A stretch of 64,000 nt of DNA from Arthrobacter sp. B2a2-09 (GCF_027587375.1 NZ_JAMXIC010000021.1:1-64000), one strand, 5' to 3'. Shown: positions 56,590-64,000, counted from the first letter of the stretch. Numbers and translations are program-made. Notes: generated by a model not told the origin, from the letters alone.

Positions 56590-56623
56590 ATGAAGCCGCC
56601 TTCCTGTTGGAAGGCGGCTTCAT
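56590..56623. terminator. Terminator between the ParA-like and MerR genes
   Basis: ATGAAGCCGCCTTCC (56590-56604) pairs perfectly with GGAAGGCGGCTTCAT (56609-56623) around TGTT. The genes on either side converge. Confidence 0.85.
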
Positions 56624-56662
56624 TGGTCTTCAGTAACCGCTCGCGGCGATCCCGACGGCGGT

Positions 56663-57256
56663 TCAGCCTGTGCGGCGCGCGGAGCGGCGCTTACTGAGTT
56701 CGTCGTCCGGAAAGGACTGTTCTGCAGCGTGCTCGCTTGGGAGCGCAGCAAGGCTGCCCTCGACTTCGCGCCACACGCGGCCTACTGCGATGCCGAATAC
56801 GCCTTGGCCACCTTGCACCAGGTCAATGACTTCGTCCGCGGAAGTACATTCATAGACACTCGCGCCATCGCTCATGAGCGTGATTTGCGCCAGGTCTTCC
56901 ACTCCGCGTTCACGCAAATGTTCAACGGCCGTGCGGATCTGCTGGAGGGACACACCTGTGTCCAGGAGGCGCTTGACGACTTTGAGGACCAGGATGTCCC
57001 GGAAGCCGTAGAGCCGCTGCGATCCGGAACCAGCGGCGCCGCGCACAGCGGGTTCAACAAGTCCTGTACGTGCCCAGTAGTCCAGCTGGCGGTAGGTAAT
57101 CCCTGCCGCCTTGCACGCCGTGGGACCACGGTAGCCGGCATCTTCATCCAGGACCGGAAGGTCCTCGGTGAAAAGCAGACCCTGGGCACCGCTTGCGGGT
57201 ACAGCAATGCCTGTCGAGGCCTGCTTTAGCTCGCCTGCTTCGCCTTTGGGACTCAC
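56663..57256 (-). CDS. MerR family regulator, Rv1830-like
   Basis: A 197-residue DNA-binding regulator from GTG 57256, chosen for AAGGAGGGTCAC upstream. The MerR helix-turn-helix is GYRGPTACKAAGITYRQLDYWARTGLVEPAVRGAAGSGSQRLYGFRDILVLKVVKRLLDTGVSLQQIR. An extended C-terminal part, with YECTSADEVIDLVQGGQGVFGIAVGRV, carries no known ligand motif. It is the last gene of the gcvH-garA-ftsR-nuclease run, like M. tuberculosis Rv1830. A motif resembling the ftsZ operator lies 214 bp upstream. Confidence 0.92.
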   Translation of the reverse strand: MSPKGEAGELKQASTGIAVPASGAQGLLFTEDLPVLDEDAGYRGPTACKAAGITYRQLDYWARTGLVEPAVRGAAGSGSQRLYGFRDILVLKVVKRLLDTGVSLQQIRTAVEHLRERGVEDLAQITLMSDGASVYECTSADEVIDLVQGGQGVFGIAVGRVWREVEGSLAALPSEHAAEQSFPDDELSKRRSARRTG

Positions 57257-57444
57257 GTGACCCTCCTTGTCAGAAGTTCCCTTGGGGATGGTGCATGCGG
57301 GGATCAACACGAAAAGGGAAAATGCACTCGTGTAATTTCAACGCGTCCGCACCTTTCAGTGTGACTTGCGCGAGTCCTGTATGCAACGGGAACTTGATAT
57401 CTTCGACGTTAGGCGTGCAGGGGCCTCAGGTCAAAGACGTCCGG

Positions 57445-57482
57445 ACGATTTTCAAATCGTGTCGAAACTTTCACCCTCAACT
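57445..57482 (-). promoter_or_regulatory. Operator-like motifs upstream of the Rv1830-like gene
   Basis: Plus-strand TCACCCTCAACT (57471-57482) matches the ftsZ operator sequence TAACCTTCAACT at 10 of 12 positions. A 16-bp inverted repeat, ACGATTT-TC-AAATCGT (57445-57460), follows toward the gene. The first is a candidate FtsR site by similarity to ftsZ; the second is of unknown use. Confidence 0.4.
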
Positions 57483-57499
57483 TTAACCTTAGGCTGCCT

Positions 57500-58006
57500 T
57501 CAGCCTTCGAAATCCTCCGGCTCCACGTCATCCAGGAACTCCCGGAAGCGGCGCAATTCCCGTTCTTCGTCAACTTCGGGACCCGGCTCGGTATCTTCGC
57601 CTTCGTCGTGTTCGGTGATCCGGACACCGGCTTCATCCATGACGGCGTCGGCGCACCAGATGCGGCATTTCGCCCGCAACGCAAGCGCCAGCGCGTCGGA
57701 AGCGCGGGAACTCACCACCGTGCCGTCGTCGAACTGGAGCTGACCGTAGAAGATGTTGTCCTCGACCGCCACAATGTTCACACTGATGATCGTGTGGCCA
57801 AGTGCCTCAACGACGTCGATCATCAGATCGTGGGTCATGGGCCGGGGCGGTACCACACCTTGTTGGGCCAGGGCGATGGCACTGGCTTCGGGCGTGCCGA
57901 TCCAGATGGGAACGTGGCGTTCCCCGTGCATCTCACGCAGGAGGACCAGAGGCTGGTTTGAAGGCAGTTCAATCCGCACTCCAACGATCTCGACCTCAAT
58001 CATCAT
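57500..58006 (-). CDS. Bifunctional nuclease family protein (DUF151), Rv1829-like
   Basis: A 168-residue protein with the DUF151 core: IEVEIVGVRIELPSNQPLVLLREMHGERHVPIWIGTPEASAIALAQQG, followed by RPMTHDLMIDVVEALGHTIISVNIV and the C-terminal SRASDALALALRAKC. Family members from plants have DNase and RNase activity, but in bacteria the role is unclear. The C-terminus is very acidic. It overlaps the ftsR stop by 4 bp, so it is translationally coupled. Confidence 0.92.
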   Translation of the reverse strand: MMIEVEIVGVRIELPSNQPLVLLREMHGERHVPIWIGTPEASAIALAQQGVVPPRPMTHDLMIDVVEALGHTIISVNIVAVEDNIFYGQLQFDDGTVVSSRASDALALALRAKCRIWCADAVMDEAGVRITEHDEGEDTEPGPEVDEERELRRFREFLDDVEPEDFEG

Positions 58007-58725
58007 GCGTCCATACGGGAGATACGGTCCTGCACCAAGGCTCGATGCAGGCTGAGGCAGAGTTCGCTGATTTCCCTGGCGGCTTCCGCAGCCCGGGATT
58101 GCGATGCCGCATCCTTGCGGGACGTCAGAGGAGCGACAACCCGCTCCACCAAGCCGAATTCGCGCTCGGCTGCCGCTTGGAACGGACGGAGGTGCCGCGG
58201 CTCAAGTCCGTGGCCTTCAAGTTGGACGCACGCACGCGCCACTTGCAGGGCGTGCTCGTCGAATTTGCCGTTGACGTGGCTGATGAGCCCGAAACTGAGG
58301 AGGGACTGCAATAGCGGGACGCTGGCCCCGGATTCCGTCCGCAACTGTTCCTCACTCAAGGCGCGTGCGCGGCCCTGCAGCTCAGCTGCAAGCTCGTCCG
58401 AGACAATCCGAGGGGAAACCGACACCCCCGGTGGGAGGTTATCGGGACGCTCGCCTCGGTCAATCGCGTCAAGGTAGTCCTTGATGACTTTGAGGGGCAG
58501 GTACTGGTCACGCTGGAGGGCCAGCACGAAGCGCAGACGCTCGACGTCGCTTTCGGCGTATTGCCGATACCCGGCAGGCGTGCGCTTCGGGTTGATCAGT
58601 CCCTTTTCCTCGAGAAAACGGATCTTGGACGCCGTCATGGTGGGAAAGTCGTCGCTGAGTTGAGCGAGAACCTCTCCGATGTTGAGGACCTGCGGTCCTC
58701 GCCGTTCCGGCTGGGGCATTGCCAC
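58003..58725 (-). CDS. ftsR: MerR family regulator FtsR (Rv1828-like)
   Basis: A 240-residue MerR-type regulator. In Corynebacterium glutamicum the homologue FtsR activates ftsZ; M. tuberculosis Rv1828 is the same gene. The helix-turn-helix is LNIGEVLAQLSDDFPTMTASKIRFLEEKGLINPKRTPAGYRQYAESDVERLRFVLALQRD. The C-terminal region (about 110-240) is helical and contains LLSFGLISHVNGKFDEHALQVARACVQL. The start is GTG 58725, 14 bp after garA. A possible binding site is found at the ftsZ promoter in this same window. Confidence 0.94.
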   Translation of the reverse strand: MAMPQPERRGPQVLNIGEVLAQLSDDFPTMTASKIRFLEEKGLINPKRTPAGYRQYAESDVERLRFVLALQRDQYLPLKVIKDYLDAIDRGERPDNLPPGVSVSPRIVSDELAAELQGRARALSEEQLRTESGASVPLLQSLLSFGLISHVNGKFDEHALQVARACVQLEGHGLEPRHLRPFQAAAEREFGLVERVVAPLTSRKDAASQSRAAEAAREISELCLSLHRALVQDRISRMDA

Positions 58726-58739
58726 AGGCGTACCCGGAA

Positions 58740-59219
58740 TCAGTCTTGGCCTGCTGCGCGGGCAGGGCTCAGGTAGTAGGTGAGGCGGAACTTCCCGATC
58801 TGGACCTCGCTGCCGTTCTTGAGCAGCACGTTGTCCACCCGGTCTTGGTTGACGTAGGTGCCGTTGAGACTTCCGGTGTCCACCACTTCAAAGCCCTCGC
58901 GGGTGCGTACGAATTCCACATGCTTGCGCGAAACCGTCACATCATCCAGGAAGATGTCCGCATCCGGGTGGCGGCCGGCAGTGGTGGTGTCCGAGTCCAG
59001 AAGGAACCGTGCACCCGCATTGGGGCCGGTGTGAGCAATCAGCAAGGCCGAGCCAGGAGGCAATGCCTGGACAGCAGCGCGTTCCTCGGCTGCCAGAGGC
59101 GGGCGGTCATCCGGCTCGTGGTGCCGCACGGGCGTGAGCTGGATTGAGGTGGTCTCCGAGGTTGGCTGTTCTACAGCACCGTGCTCGTCCCGGGCGTGGT
59201 TCCGCTTGCCGCCAACCAT
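58740..59219 (-). CDS. garA: FHA-domain regulator GarA
   Basis: GarA is a phospho-switched inhibitor of 2-oxoglutarate dehydrogenase and glutamate metabolism enzymes. From ATG 59219 (GGAGGATTTC upstream) it has 159 residues. The phosphorylation motif near the N-terminus is S-E-T-T-S-I (Thr23, Thr24), matching the ETTS site that PknB and PknG modify in mycobacteria. The FHA domain starts SALLIAHTGPNAGARFLLDSDTTTAGRHPDADIFLDDVTVSRKHVEF and ends GSLNGTYVNQDRVDN. The PASTA kinase in this window is a possible partner; that is inference. Confidence 0.93.
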   Translation of the reverse strand: MVGGKRNHARDEHGAVEQPTSETTSIQLTPVRHHEPDDRPPLAAEERAAVQALPPGSALLIAHTGPNAGARFLLDSDTTTAGRHPDADIFLDDVTVSRKHVEFVRTREGFEVVDTGSLNGTYVNQDRVDNVLLKNGSEVQIGKFRLTYYLSPARAAGQD

Positions 59220-59299
59220 GGAAATCCTCCTCATCCGCCGGCAGTTGTCATCAACCGCCGGTTACGCATCTGCCCGGTTCCACCAGGCCAAACAGGTCG

Positions 59300-59353
59300 C
59301 TGGCCCGCCGCCGCCGCTCCCCTGTTCCAGGGAGAACCGACTTGGCGGGCCAG
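59300..59353 (-). terminator. Hairpin after gcvH
   Basis: CTGGCCCGCC (59300-59309) pairs with GGCGGGCCAG (59344-59353) with a 34-nt loop that itself contains CTCCC/GGGAG. It lies just past the gcvH stop on the minus strand. The loop is long, so its strength is uncertain. Confidence 0.55.
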
Positions 59354-59360
59354 ATACCAT

Positions 59361-59747
59361 TTAGCCTACCTGTTGTTCGTACTCTGACGCACTGAGAAGG
59401 CTTTCGATGGCGTCAGCCTCCGAAAGCTTTACTTCGAACAGCCAGCCGTCACCGTAGGGATCCGAGTTGATCAGGGCAGAGTCGGTGTCGAGAGACTCGT
59501 TGCGGGAGACAATTTCGCCGCTGACGGGGGCGTAGATGTCACTCACGCTCTTCGTGGACTCGACTTCACCCACGACGTCGTTGCCCTTCACCGTGGTGCC
59601 GGGCTCGGGCAGCTGGGCGTAGACGACATCGCCGAGTGCATCCTGGGCGAAGTCCGTGATGCCGACGCGCACGACGCCGTCTGCATTCGGGGCACTGACC
59701 CATTCGTGTTCGGCGGTGTAGGAAAGATCGGCAGGAATGTTGCTCAT
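59361..59747 (-). CDS. gcvH: Glycine cleavage system H protein
   Basis: Carries the aminomethyl group on a lipoyl arm in glycine cleavage. The 128 residues match GcvH. The lipoylated lysine is Lys66 in VGEVESTKSVSDIYAPVSGEI; the N-terminal EHEWVSAPNADGVVRVGITDFAQDALGDVVYAQLPEPGT is typical. No gcvT or gcvP is next to it, so it must work with genes elsewhere. It opens the gcvH-garA-ftsR-Rv1829-Rv1830 block. Confidence 0.95.
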   Translation of the reverse strand: MSNIPADLSYTAEHEWVSAPNADGVVRVGITDFAQDALGDVVYAQLPEPGTTVKGNDVVGEVESTKSVSDIYAPVSGEIVSRNESLDTDSALINSDPYGDGWLFEVKLSEADAIESLLSASEYEQQVG

Positions 59748-59910
59748 GAGTCGCCTTTCATCGGGACATTTCGGACCACGACGGCAGCCCGGTCATCCGG
59801 CCACCGCTGAAAGTATAAGCACATCCACGCCCCCTCCCCACAGGTGTCTGGAATGATTGGAACCAGACTCGAGCCGCATAGTCCTGCAACGCCGCCGAAG
59901 GAGCGCGATC

Positions 59911-60813
59911 ATGCCGGAACTGCCCGAAATCACTGCCTTGACAGAATTTCTGGACGAACGGCTATCCGGGGCGCAGCTCACGCAGTTCCTCCTGCCATCG
60001 GCGTTCGCCCTGAAAGTAGCGGATGTTCCCCATGAATCGCTGATCGGGCGGACAGTCGGATCCGTCTGCCGGCGGGGAAAATTTCTCATTTTCGAGATCG
60101 CTCCTGCTCTTGAGGAACGTGCGGAAGGCGACACCGAAGGGCCGCTCTACTTAATCGTGAACTTCGCAAAGTCCGGCTGGCTGCTGTTCACCGAGCACCA
60201 GCCTGGCGCCGAGGCTAACGCGGCGGGCGGCTACTTCGCCGCGCAACTGGGCTTTTCGAACAATAGCCACAATTACGGTGTCACCCTCACGGACACCGGC
60301 ACGTGGAAGGGACTGGCCATCTTCATCGTTCGCGAGCCTGTGGAGGTCCATGGGATTGCCGAGCTGGGCCCGGAGCCCCTTGACGTTAGCTTCGGCCTGG
60401 ATGAGTTCCGCAGGCTTTTCACGAAGAGGCAGCAGATCAAAGGTGTGTTGAAGAATCAAAAGCTCGTGGCGGGTATTGGCAACGCCTACAGCGACGAAAT
60501 CCTGCACGCGGCGAAGCTGTCTCCCGTCGCCCATGCCTCTTCACTTGAGCCGGATGCGGTGGAGCGCCTTTTCAGGGCAATGAAGGACATTCTCAGTGGA
60601 GCCATCAAGGAGTTCTCGGGCAAGAAGCCTGACGAGCTCAAACCCTCCAAGAAAGCCTCCATGCGCGTGCACGGCAGGACCGGCGAGCCTTGTCCGGTCT
60701 GCGGGGACACCGTGCGGGAGGTTACCTTCGTGGGGACTTCGCTGCAGTACTGCCCCACGTGCCAGACCAACGGCGCGATCCTTGCCAAACGGGGCCACGA
60801 CGAAGACTCCTGA
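59911..60813 (+). CDS. Fpg/Nei family DNA glycosylase
   Basis: Removes oxidised bases from DNA and cuts the strand. From ATG 59911 (GAAGGAGCGCGATC upstream) the protein is 300 residues. The catalytic N-terminus is (M)PELPEITALTEFLDERL, with Pro2 and Glu3 after Met removal. The helix-two-turn-helix region is KGVLKNQKLVAGIGNAYSDEILHAAKLSP. The C-terminal zinc finger is CPVCGDTVREVTFVGTSLQYCPTCQ. It is the Nei/Fpg-like type common in actinobacteria; sequence alone does not say which lesion it prefers. Confidence 0.93.
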   Translation: MPELPEITALTEFLDERLSGAQLTQFLLPSAFALKVADVPHESLIGRTVGSVCRRGKFLIFEIAPALEERAEGDTEGPLYLIVNFAKSGWLLFTEHQPGAEANAAGGYFAAQLGFSNNSHNYGVTLTDTGTWKGLAIFIVREPVEVHGIAELGPEPLDVSFGLDEFRRLFTKRQQIKGVLKNQKLVAGIGNAYSDEILHAAKLSPVAHASSLEPDAVERLFRAMKDILSGAIKEFSGKKPDELKPSKKASMRVHGRTGEPCPVCGDTVREVTFVGTSLQYCPTCQTNGAILAKRGHDEDS

Positions 60814-60822
60814 TTCGCCGAT

Positions 60823-60848
60823 AGCCCGCCACATTCCGGCGGCGGGCT
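60823..60848. terminator. Terminator between the glycosylase and MFS genes
   Basis: AGCCCGCC (60823-60830) pairs with GGCGGGCT (60841-60848) followed by TTTCC, between the convergent stop codons. The stem is short but GC-rich. Confidence 0.65.
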
Positions 60849-60862
60849 TTCCTGCGTGTCGC

Positions 60863-62095
60863 TCAGGCGACCGGAGACGCCTCCGGTTCGCGTACGACGT
60901 CGGGGGCTGCTTCCGGGGCGATAGCAGACTGCGCCGCTCCCCCAGGCCGGGCCGCTGCCGCGGCGGCGATCATGACGAGCAGGGCCGCTGCAGTGATGGC
61001 AGCCCCGGCCCAGATCGGCGAGGTGTAGCCCAAGCCCATCGTGATGGTGACGCCGCCCAGCCAGGCGCCGAGGGCGTTGCCCACGTTGAAGGCGCCGATA
61101 TTCGCGCCGGAGGCGAGGGTGGGCGCGGTGGCGGCAAAATGCATGACGCGCATCTGCAGGCCCGGCACCGTGGCGAAGCCGAAGCCGCCCATGAGTGCCA
61201 GCGAGAACAGGGTGGCCACCGGGCTCGCGGCGGTCAGGGCGAAGAACACGAGCACCAGCACCAGGCCCGCGAGGATCACCACGAGGGTTTTATCGATTGA
61301 TTTGTCGGCCGCTTTGCCGCCGGCAATGTTGCCGACGAACAATCCGGCGCCAAATAGGACCAGGAGCCAAGGGACGGCGTGGGGATCGAATCCGGAGACG
61401 TCGGTCAGGGTGAAGGCGATGTACGTGAAGGCACCGAACATGCCGCCGAAGCCGAGGATGGTGACGATGATGGAGAGCCACACCTGGCCGGACTTGAAAG
61501 CGCCAAGCTCGCTGCGGAGGCTGCTGGCGTCGGCCCCTTCCTTGGTGCGCTTGGCGCGAGGGACCATGAGGGCAATGCCGATGAGGGCGACCACGCCGAT
61601 AATGGTGATGGCCCAGAACGTGGACCGCCAGCCGAGGTTCTGGCCAAGGAAGGTACCGAAGGGAACACCCAGCACGTTGGCGGCGGTGAGACCCGTGAAC
61701 ATGATGGCAATGGCTCCGGCCTTCTTGTGGGCCGGGACAAGGCCGGCTGCGACCACTGAGCCGATACCGAAGAAGGCTCCGTGACAGAGGGCGGCGACAA
61801 TGCGCCCGATCAGCATGGCCGGGTAGCTGTCCGCGATGGCGGAGAGGAAGTTGCCCGCGATGAACAGGACGAGGAGCCCGATCAGCACGGGCTTCCGGGG
61901 CAAGAGTGTGACCGCCGCCGTGACCAGGAGGGCACCGACAACGACGCTCAGCGCATAGCCGGTGATGAACCAGCCGGCGGCGGCTTCGCTGACTCCGAAA
62001 TCGGTGGCAATCTCGGGCAAGAGGCCCATGATGACGAATTCGGTCAAGCCAATGCCGAATCCGCCGAGGGCAAGGGCGATCAACCCTGCAGGCAT
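60863..62095 (-). CDS. MFS transporter (AraJ/drug-efflux type)
   Basis: A 410-residue major facilitator protein with about twelve membrane helices. The first loop has the usual conserved residues (LTEFVIMGLLPEIATDFGVSEAAAGWFITGYALSVVVGALL), and the loop 2-3 region MLIGRIVAALCHGAFFGIGSVVAAGLVPAHKKAGAIAIMFTG fits the DHA1 family. The C-terminal tail is acidic and hydrophilic. It is divergent from a MarR gene across a set of repeats, a common arrangement for regulated efflux pumps. The substrate is not known. Confidence 0.92.
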   Translation of the reverse strand: MPAGLIALALGGFGIGLTEFVIMGLLPEIATDFGVSEAAAGWFITGYALSVVVGALLVTAAVTLLPRKPVLIGLLVLFIAGNFLSAIADSYPAMLIGRIVAALCHGAFFGIGSVVAAGLVPAHKKAGAIAIMFTGLTAANVLGVPFGTFLGQNLGWRSTFWAITIIGVVALIGIALMVPRAKRTKEGADASSLRSELGAFKSGQVWLSIIVTILGFGGMFGAFTYIAFTLTDVSGFDPHAVPWLLVLFGAGLFVGNIAGGKAADKSIDKTLVVILAGLVLVLVFFALTAASPVATLFSLALMGGFGFATVPGLQMRVMHFAATAPTLASGANIGAFNVGNALGAWLGGVTITMGLGYTSPIWAGAAITAAALLVMIAAAAAARPGGAAQSAIAPEAAPDVVREPEASPVA

Positions 62096-62162
62096 GTTGT
62101 GCTCCTTTGTGGGGATGGATTCCCGTCAGACTGGAAGTGCGCCGACGAGAACCGTAGAATAT

Positions 62163-62218
62163 TAGTTGCAGACGCTGCATACATAGTTGCACACGCCATG
62201 TAATTGCGCAAGCAACTA
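62163..62218. promoter_or_regulatory. Repeated operator between the MFS and MarR genes
   Basis: TAGTTGCAGACGC (62163-62175) and TAGTTGCACACGC (62184-62196) are 13-bp direct repeats with 12 of 13 bases equal and starts 21 bp apart. A third relative, TAATTGCGCAAGC (62201-62213), contains the palindrome TTGCGCAA, and GCAACTA at 62212-62218 is the inverse of the TAGTTGC half. This looks like a set of MarR half-sites. Confidence 0.75.
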
Positions 62219-62267
62219 CTTTGCGTGCGTCTGGTTTCTTCATCAATCGGCAGGAGTTACGGGAGAC

Positions 62268-62714
62268 ATGGGCATCAAGGACGACGCCGTTGAGGTGCGC
62301 GCGCAGGGGTGGCGGACTCTCGCTGCCTTGCACGGCAACATCGAGGCGGCACTGGAGAAGGCACTGCAGTCGGCCGCGGATCTTTCGGTGGTCGAGTACA
62401 CCGTCCTGGACGCATTGAGCCGCCAGGACGGCTGGCACATGCGGATGCAGCAGCTCGCCAGGGCAACAGCCCTTTCCAGCAGCGCCACCACGCGCTTGGT
62501 GAACCGGCTCGAAGACCGCGCGCTATTGACCAGGATCCTGTGCGCTGACGACCGCCGCGGCATCTACACGGAGCTTACCGATGCCGGCCAGAAGCTCTTG
62601 CTGGCGGCCCGGCCGGTGCACGACGAAACGCTCGCGGAGTCGCTGGCGGCCGCAGAGTCGGTGCCGGAGCTTGAGCCGCTGGTCAAGGCGTTGGGGGCGT
62701 TGCAGGGGGTCTGA
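62268..62714 (+). CDS. MarR family transcriptional regulator
   Basis: A 148-residue MarR protein from ATG 62268 (GGGAG upstream). The winged helix is SVVEYTVLDALSRQDGWHMRMQQLARATALSSSATTRLVNRLEDRALLTRILCADDRRGIYTELTDAGQKLL, with the usual DDRRG wing. Flanking helices would form the dimer interface. It is divergent from the MFS gene and is likely its repressor, released by a small-molecule ligand. That link is inference from gene order and the repeats between them. Confidence 0.93.
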   Translation: MGIKDDAVEVRAQGWRTLAALHGNIEAALEKALQSAADLSVVEYTVLDALSRQDGWHMRMQQLARATALSSSATTRLVNRLEDRALLTRILCADDRRGIYTELTDAGQKLLLAARPVHDETLAESLAAAESVPELEPLVKALGALQGV

Positions 62715-62773
62715 GGGCGTTGCTTCGTGGGGCGCGGCGCTTCGCGTGCCTCGTGGGGGGCGCGTGGGCGCGT

Positions 62774-63124
62774 TTAGACCTTTTTGACGACGCTTGACTT
62801 GAGCTGCATGGGGCCGAAGCCGTCAACCTTGCAGTCGATGTCGTGGTCCCCCACGCCGTTCACGAGGCGGATGTTGCGGACCTTCGTACCGACCTTAATG
62901 GCCGTGGCGCTCCCCTTGACCTTGAGGTCCTTGATCACGGTCACGGTGTCCCCGTCTGCGAGCACATTGCCGACGGCATCCTTGATCTCCGTTGACCCGG
63001 CTTCTGCTTCATCAGACACCGTGGGCGACCATTCGTGCGCGCATTCGGGGCAAACCAGCAAAGCGCCCATCTCGTAGGTGTATTCGCTGGCGCATTCGGG
63101 GCAAGGGGGAAGTGTTTCGCTCAC
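62774..63124 (-). CDS. PhnA/YjdM-type zinc ribbon protein
   Basis: A 116-residue protein from GTG 63124. The N-terminal zinc ribbon is [28 protein letters not shown], with four cysteines. The PhnA domain follows: [32 protein letters not shown], after [25 protein letters not shown]. Proteins of this family were first linked to alkylphosphonate use, but the true role is unclear and no phosphonate genes are nearby. A longer upstream reading frame lacks family sequence and is not supported. Confidence 0.9.
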   Translation of the reverse strand: MSETLPPCPECASEYTYEMGALLVCPECAHEWSPTVSDEAEAGSTEIKDAVGNVLADGDTVTVIKDLKVKGSATAIKVGTKVRNIRLVNGVGDHDIDCKVDGFGPMQLKSSVVKKV

Positions 63125-63328
63125 CGTCCAATGATAGTTGGGGTCGGTCCAACACGGAGACGGCGGCCTGGGCACACGTAGACGCTCGGCAAGAACCCCG
63201 AGATCTCGCGGAATTGAACACGTAGATGGGAACTGCAGACCACTTAATTCTTGGATTTGACCACTTAGACGGCAAATGTCGGCCATATATTGCCCATGCC
63301 CGAGAAATCGAAAGTTGGTGCATGAACC

Positions 63329-63583
63329 GTGCAGTTGCCTACATGGGGCCTCGTCCTAGGCTGGCTGGTCGTGAGCATATATCTTCGCACGCTGAAGTTC
63401 TTCGTACTGATGACAGTTTGTGCCGTGCCTGGGTTAGTCGCGCGTGCTGCGTCGACGCTTTTTGCTGAACCCTTGCATTTGACGGCAAGTCAACAGGACG
63501 GGTTGAACGTCTTCTCTTCTATCTGGATCTACCTGACGCTGATCTTTTTCGTAGGTATTCGGCGAATGACCGGGACAAGGTGA
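63329..63583 (+). CDS. Possible small membrane protein (84 aa)
   Basis: An 84-residue reading frame with a GTG start and no clear ribosome binding site. The protein has hydrophobic segments [31 protein letters not shown] and [14 protein letters not shown], so it could span the membrane twice. The DNA around it is less GC-rich than the window. I do not recognise a family. It may be a real small gene or a chance frame. Confidence 0.4.
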   Translation: MQLPTWGLVLGWLVVSIYLRTLKFFVLMTVCAVPGLVARAASTLFAEPLHLTASQQDGLNVFSSIWIYLTLIFFVGIRRMTGTR

Positions 63584-63591
63584 GGCTGCCG

Positions 63592-63708
63592 GCTCGGACA
63601 CCGTCCGATTCTGCTGGATCATTCTCCTTGCCGAAGTTTCAGGTTCCGTGATTCCGCGGATCCGGAATCTATCCATTCGAATGATTGAGCAGAATCCGAC
63701 ATCCGAGC
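63592..63708. repeat. 117-bp imperfect inverted repeat with nested hairpin
   Basis: The 22-base segment 63603-63624 (core GATTCTGCT) and 63679-63700 pair at 19 of 22 positions. The match continues outward to GCTCGGA (63592-63598) and TCCGAGC (63702-63708) with one 3-nt bulge. Inside is a second hairpin, GATTCCG/CGGAATC (63650-63669). It may be a bidirectional terminator or a mobile-element remnant. Confidence 0.7.
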
Positions 63709-63807
63709 GCACACGATCCCATCGGAGCAGCAAATTCCAACGACTACCGGCTGCAACACCAACGCTTAAACGCGAAAGTCCCGGGTAGCAGGCCAACTCT
63801 CCTCGGG

Positions 63808-64000
63808 CTACTTGTTCAGTGCCTTGACTAGGTCGATCACATGCGAAAAGGCAGAGACCGACACCCCGTCCTCTTTTTCCGTGTTGACGTCAGTGACGTA
63901 GCTCTTTCCGAACGCCCTATCAACGAGTTCCAGCCTGGCCGCATCTACCGATGCCTGATCTTCTACATTCGCTAGGAACGGGCCCATGGTCCGCAGTTCG
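63808..64000 (-). CDS. 3' end of an unidentified gene (cut by window edge)
   Basis: The last 63 codons of a minus-strand gene ending at TAG 63808. The protein end reads MGPFLANVEDQASVDAARLELVDRAFGKS, then YVTDVNTEKEDGVSVSAFSHVIDLVKALNK. It is acidic and hydrophilic without a motif I can name. The start lies beyond the window. It converges toward the small membrane reading frame. Confidence 0.6.
   Translation of the reverse strand, partial: ELRTMGPFLANVEDQASVDAARLELVDRAFGKSYVTDVNTEKEDGVSVSAFSHVIDLVKALNK

Noticed and set aside
63226-63468. 80-codon reading frame overlapping the possible small membrane gene
   Set aside because: No ribosome binding site and a chance-like composition; the hydrophobic frame at 63329 is the better candidate.

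Overview
The window is a GC-rich, gene-dense stretch of an actinobacterial chromosome. Gene content, order and protein sequences fit the Micrococcaceae, most likely Arthrobacter or a close relative (Paenarthrobacter, Pseudarthrobacter). Supporting features are a polyphosphate glucokinase, a Wag31-type DivIVA, a class II DAHP synthase, a FtsR/GarA/GcvH block, and long stretches of gene order shared with Mycobacterium tuberculosis. I see no rRNA, tRNA, CRISPR array, insertion sequence or prophage. Genus assignment is inference from memory of gene families; no search was run.

Layout. 1-5.6 kb: start of an unknown gene, a 32-bp tandem repeat, a small orphan gene, then glnA2-glnE-acetyltransferase on the minus strand. 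5.7-8.7 kb: panB, a 54-residue SPOR-like gene, map and ppgK. 8.7-11.4 kb: nrdR with a pair of candidate NrdR boxes, hisD and a four-helix membrane protein. 11.5-19 kb: flavin reductase, dnaE, an RluA-type pseudouridine synthase, lspA, divIVA, yggT and sepF. 19-37 kb: the division and cell wall (dcw) cluster on the minus strand, read mraZ-rsmH-ftsL-pbpB-murE-murF-mraY-murD-ftsW-murG-murC-ftsQ, then ftsZ-pgeF-yggS. 37-45 kb: DUF3040 protein, dinB, a lipoprotein, a polyprenyl synthase, an Rv2175c-like regulator, a LysM/lytic transglycosylase and a PASTA kinase. 45-52 kb: class II DAHP synthase, PlsC-type acyltransferase, esterase, ROK glucokinase and an acyl-CoA ligase. 52-60 kb: pyruvate carboxylase, an orphan ParA-like ATPase, then gcvH-garA-ftsR-bifunctional nuclease-MerR, the order of M. 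tuberculosis Rv1826-Rv1830. 60-64 kb: Fpg/Nei glycosylase, a divergent MFS/MarR pair, a PhnA-type zinc protein and a less familiar tail ending in a cut-off gene.

How the genes work together. Most of the window builds and divides the cell envelope. MraY, MurC-MurG, FtsW and PBP2/3 make septal peptidoglycan. FtsZ, SepF, FtsQ, FtsL and DivIVA place the machinery. The PASTA kinase, Rv2175c-like protein and GarA are likely phospho-signalling partners. Regulatory DNA agrees with this: three 6-bp MraZ-type repeats at exact 10-bp spacing overlap the mraZ promoter, and a motif upstream of ftsZ resembles one upstream of the Rv1830-like MerR gene, suggesting FtsR control.

The most unusual DNA-level features are 18-bp codon-aligned tandem repeats straddling the pbpB stop codon with an open in-frame extension, several very long perfect palindromes with 2-3 nt loops between convergent genes, a 117-bp imperfect palindrome in the tail, and well-formed operator-like repeats in front of the acyl-CoA ligase and the MFS/MarR pair. 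I did not find a convincing new multi-gene defence or mobile system; this is core chromosome with interesting regulatory DNA.
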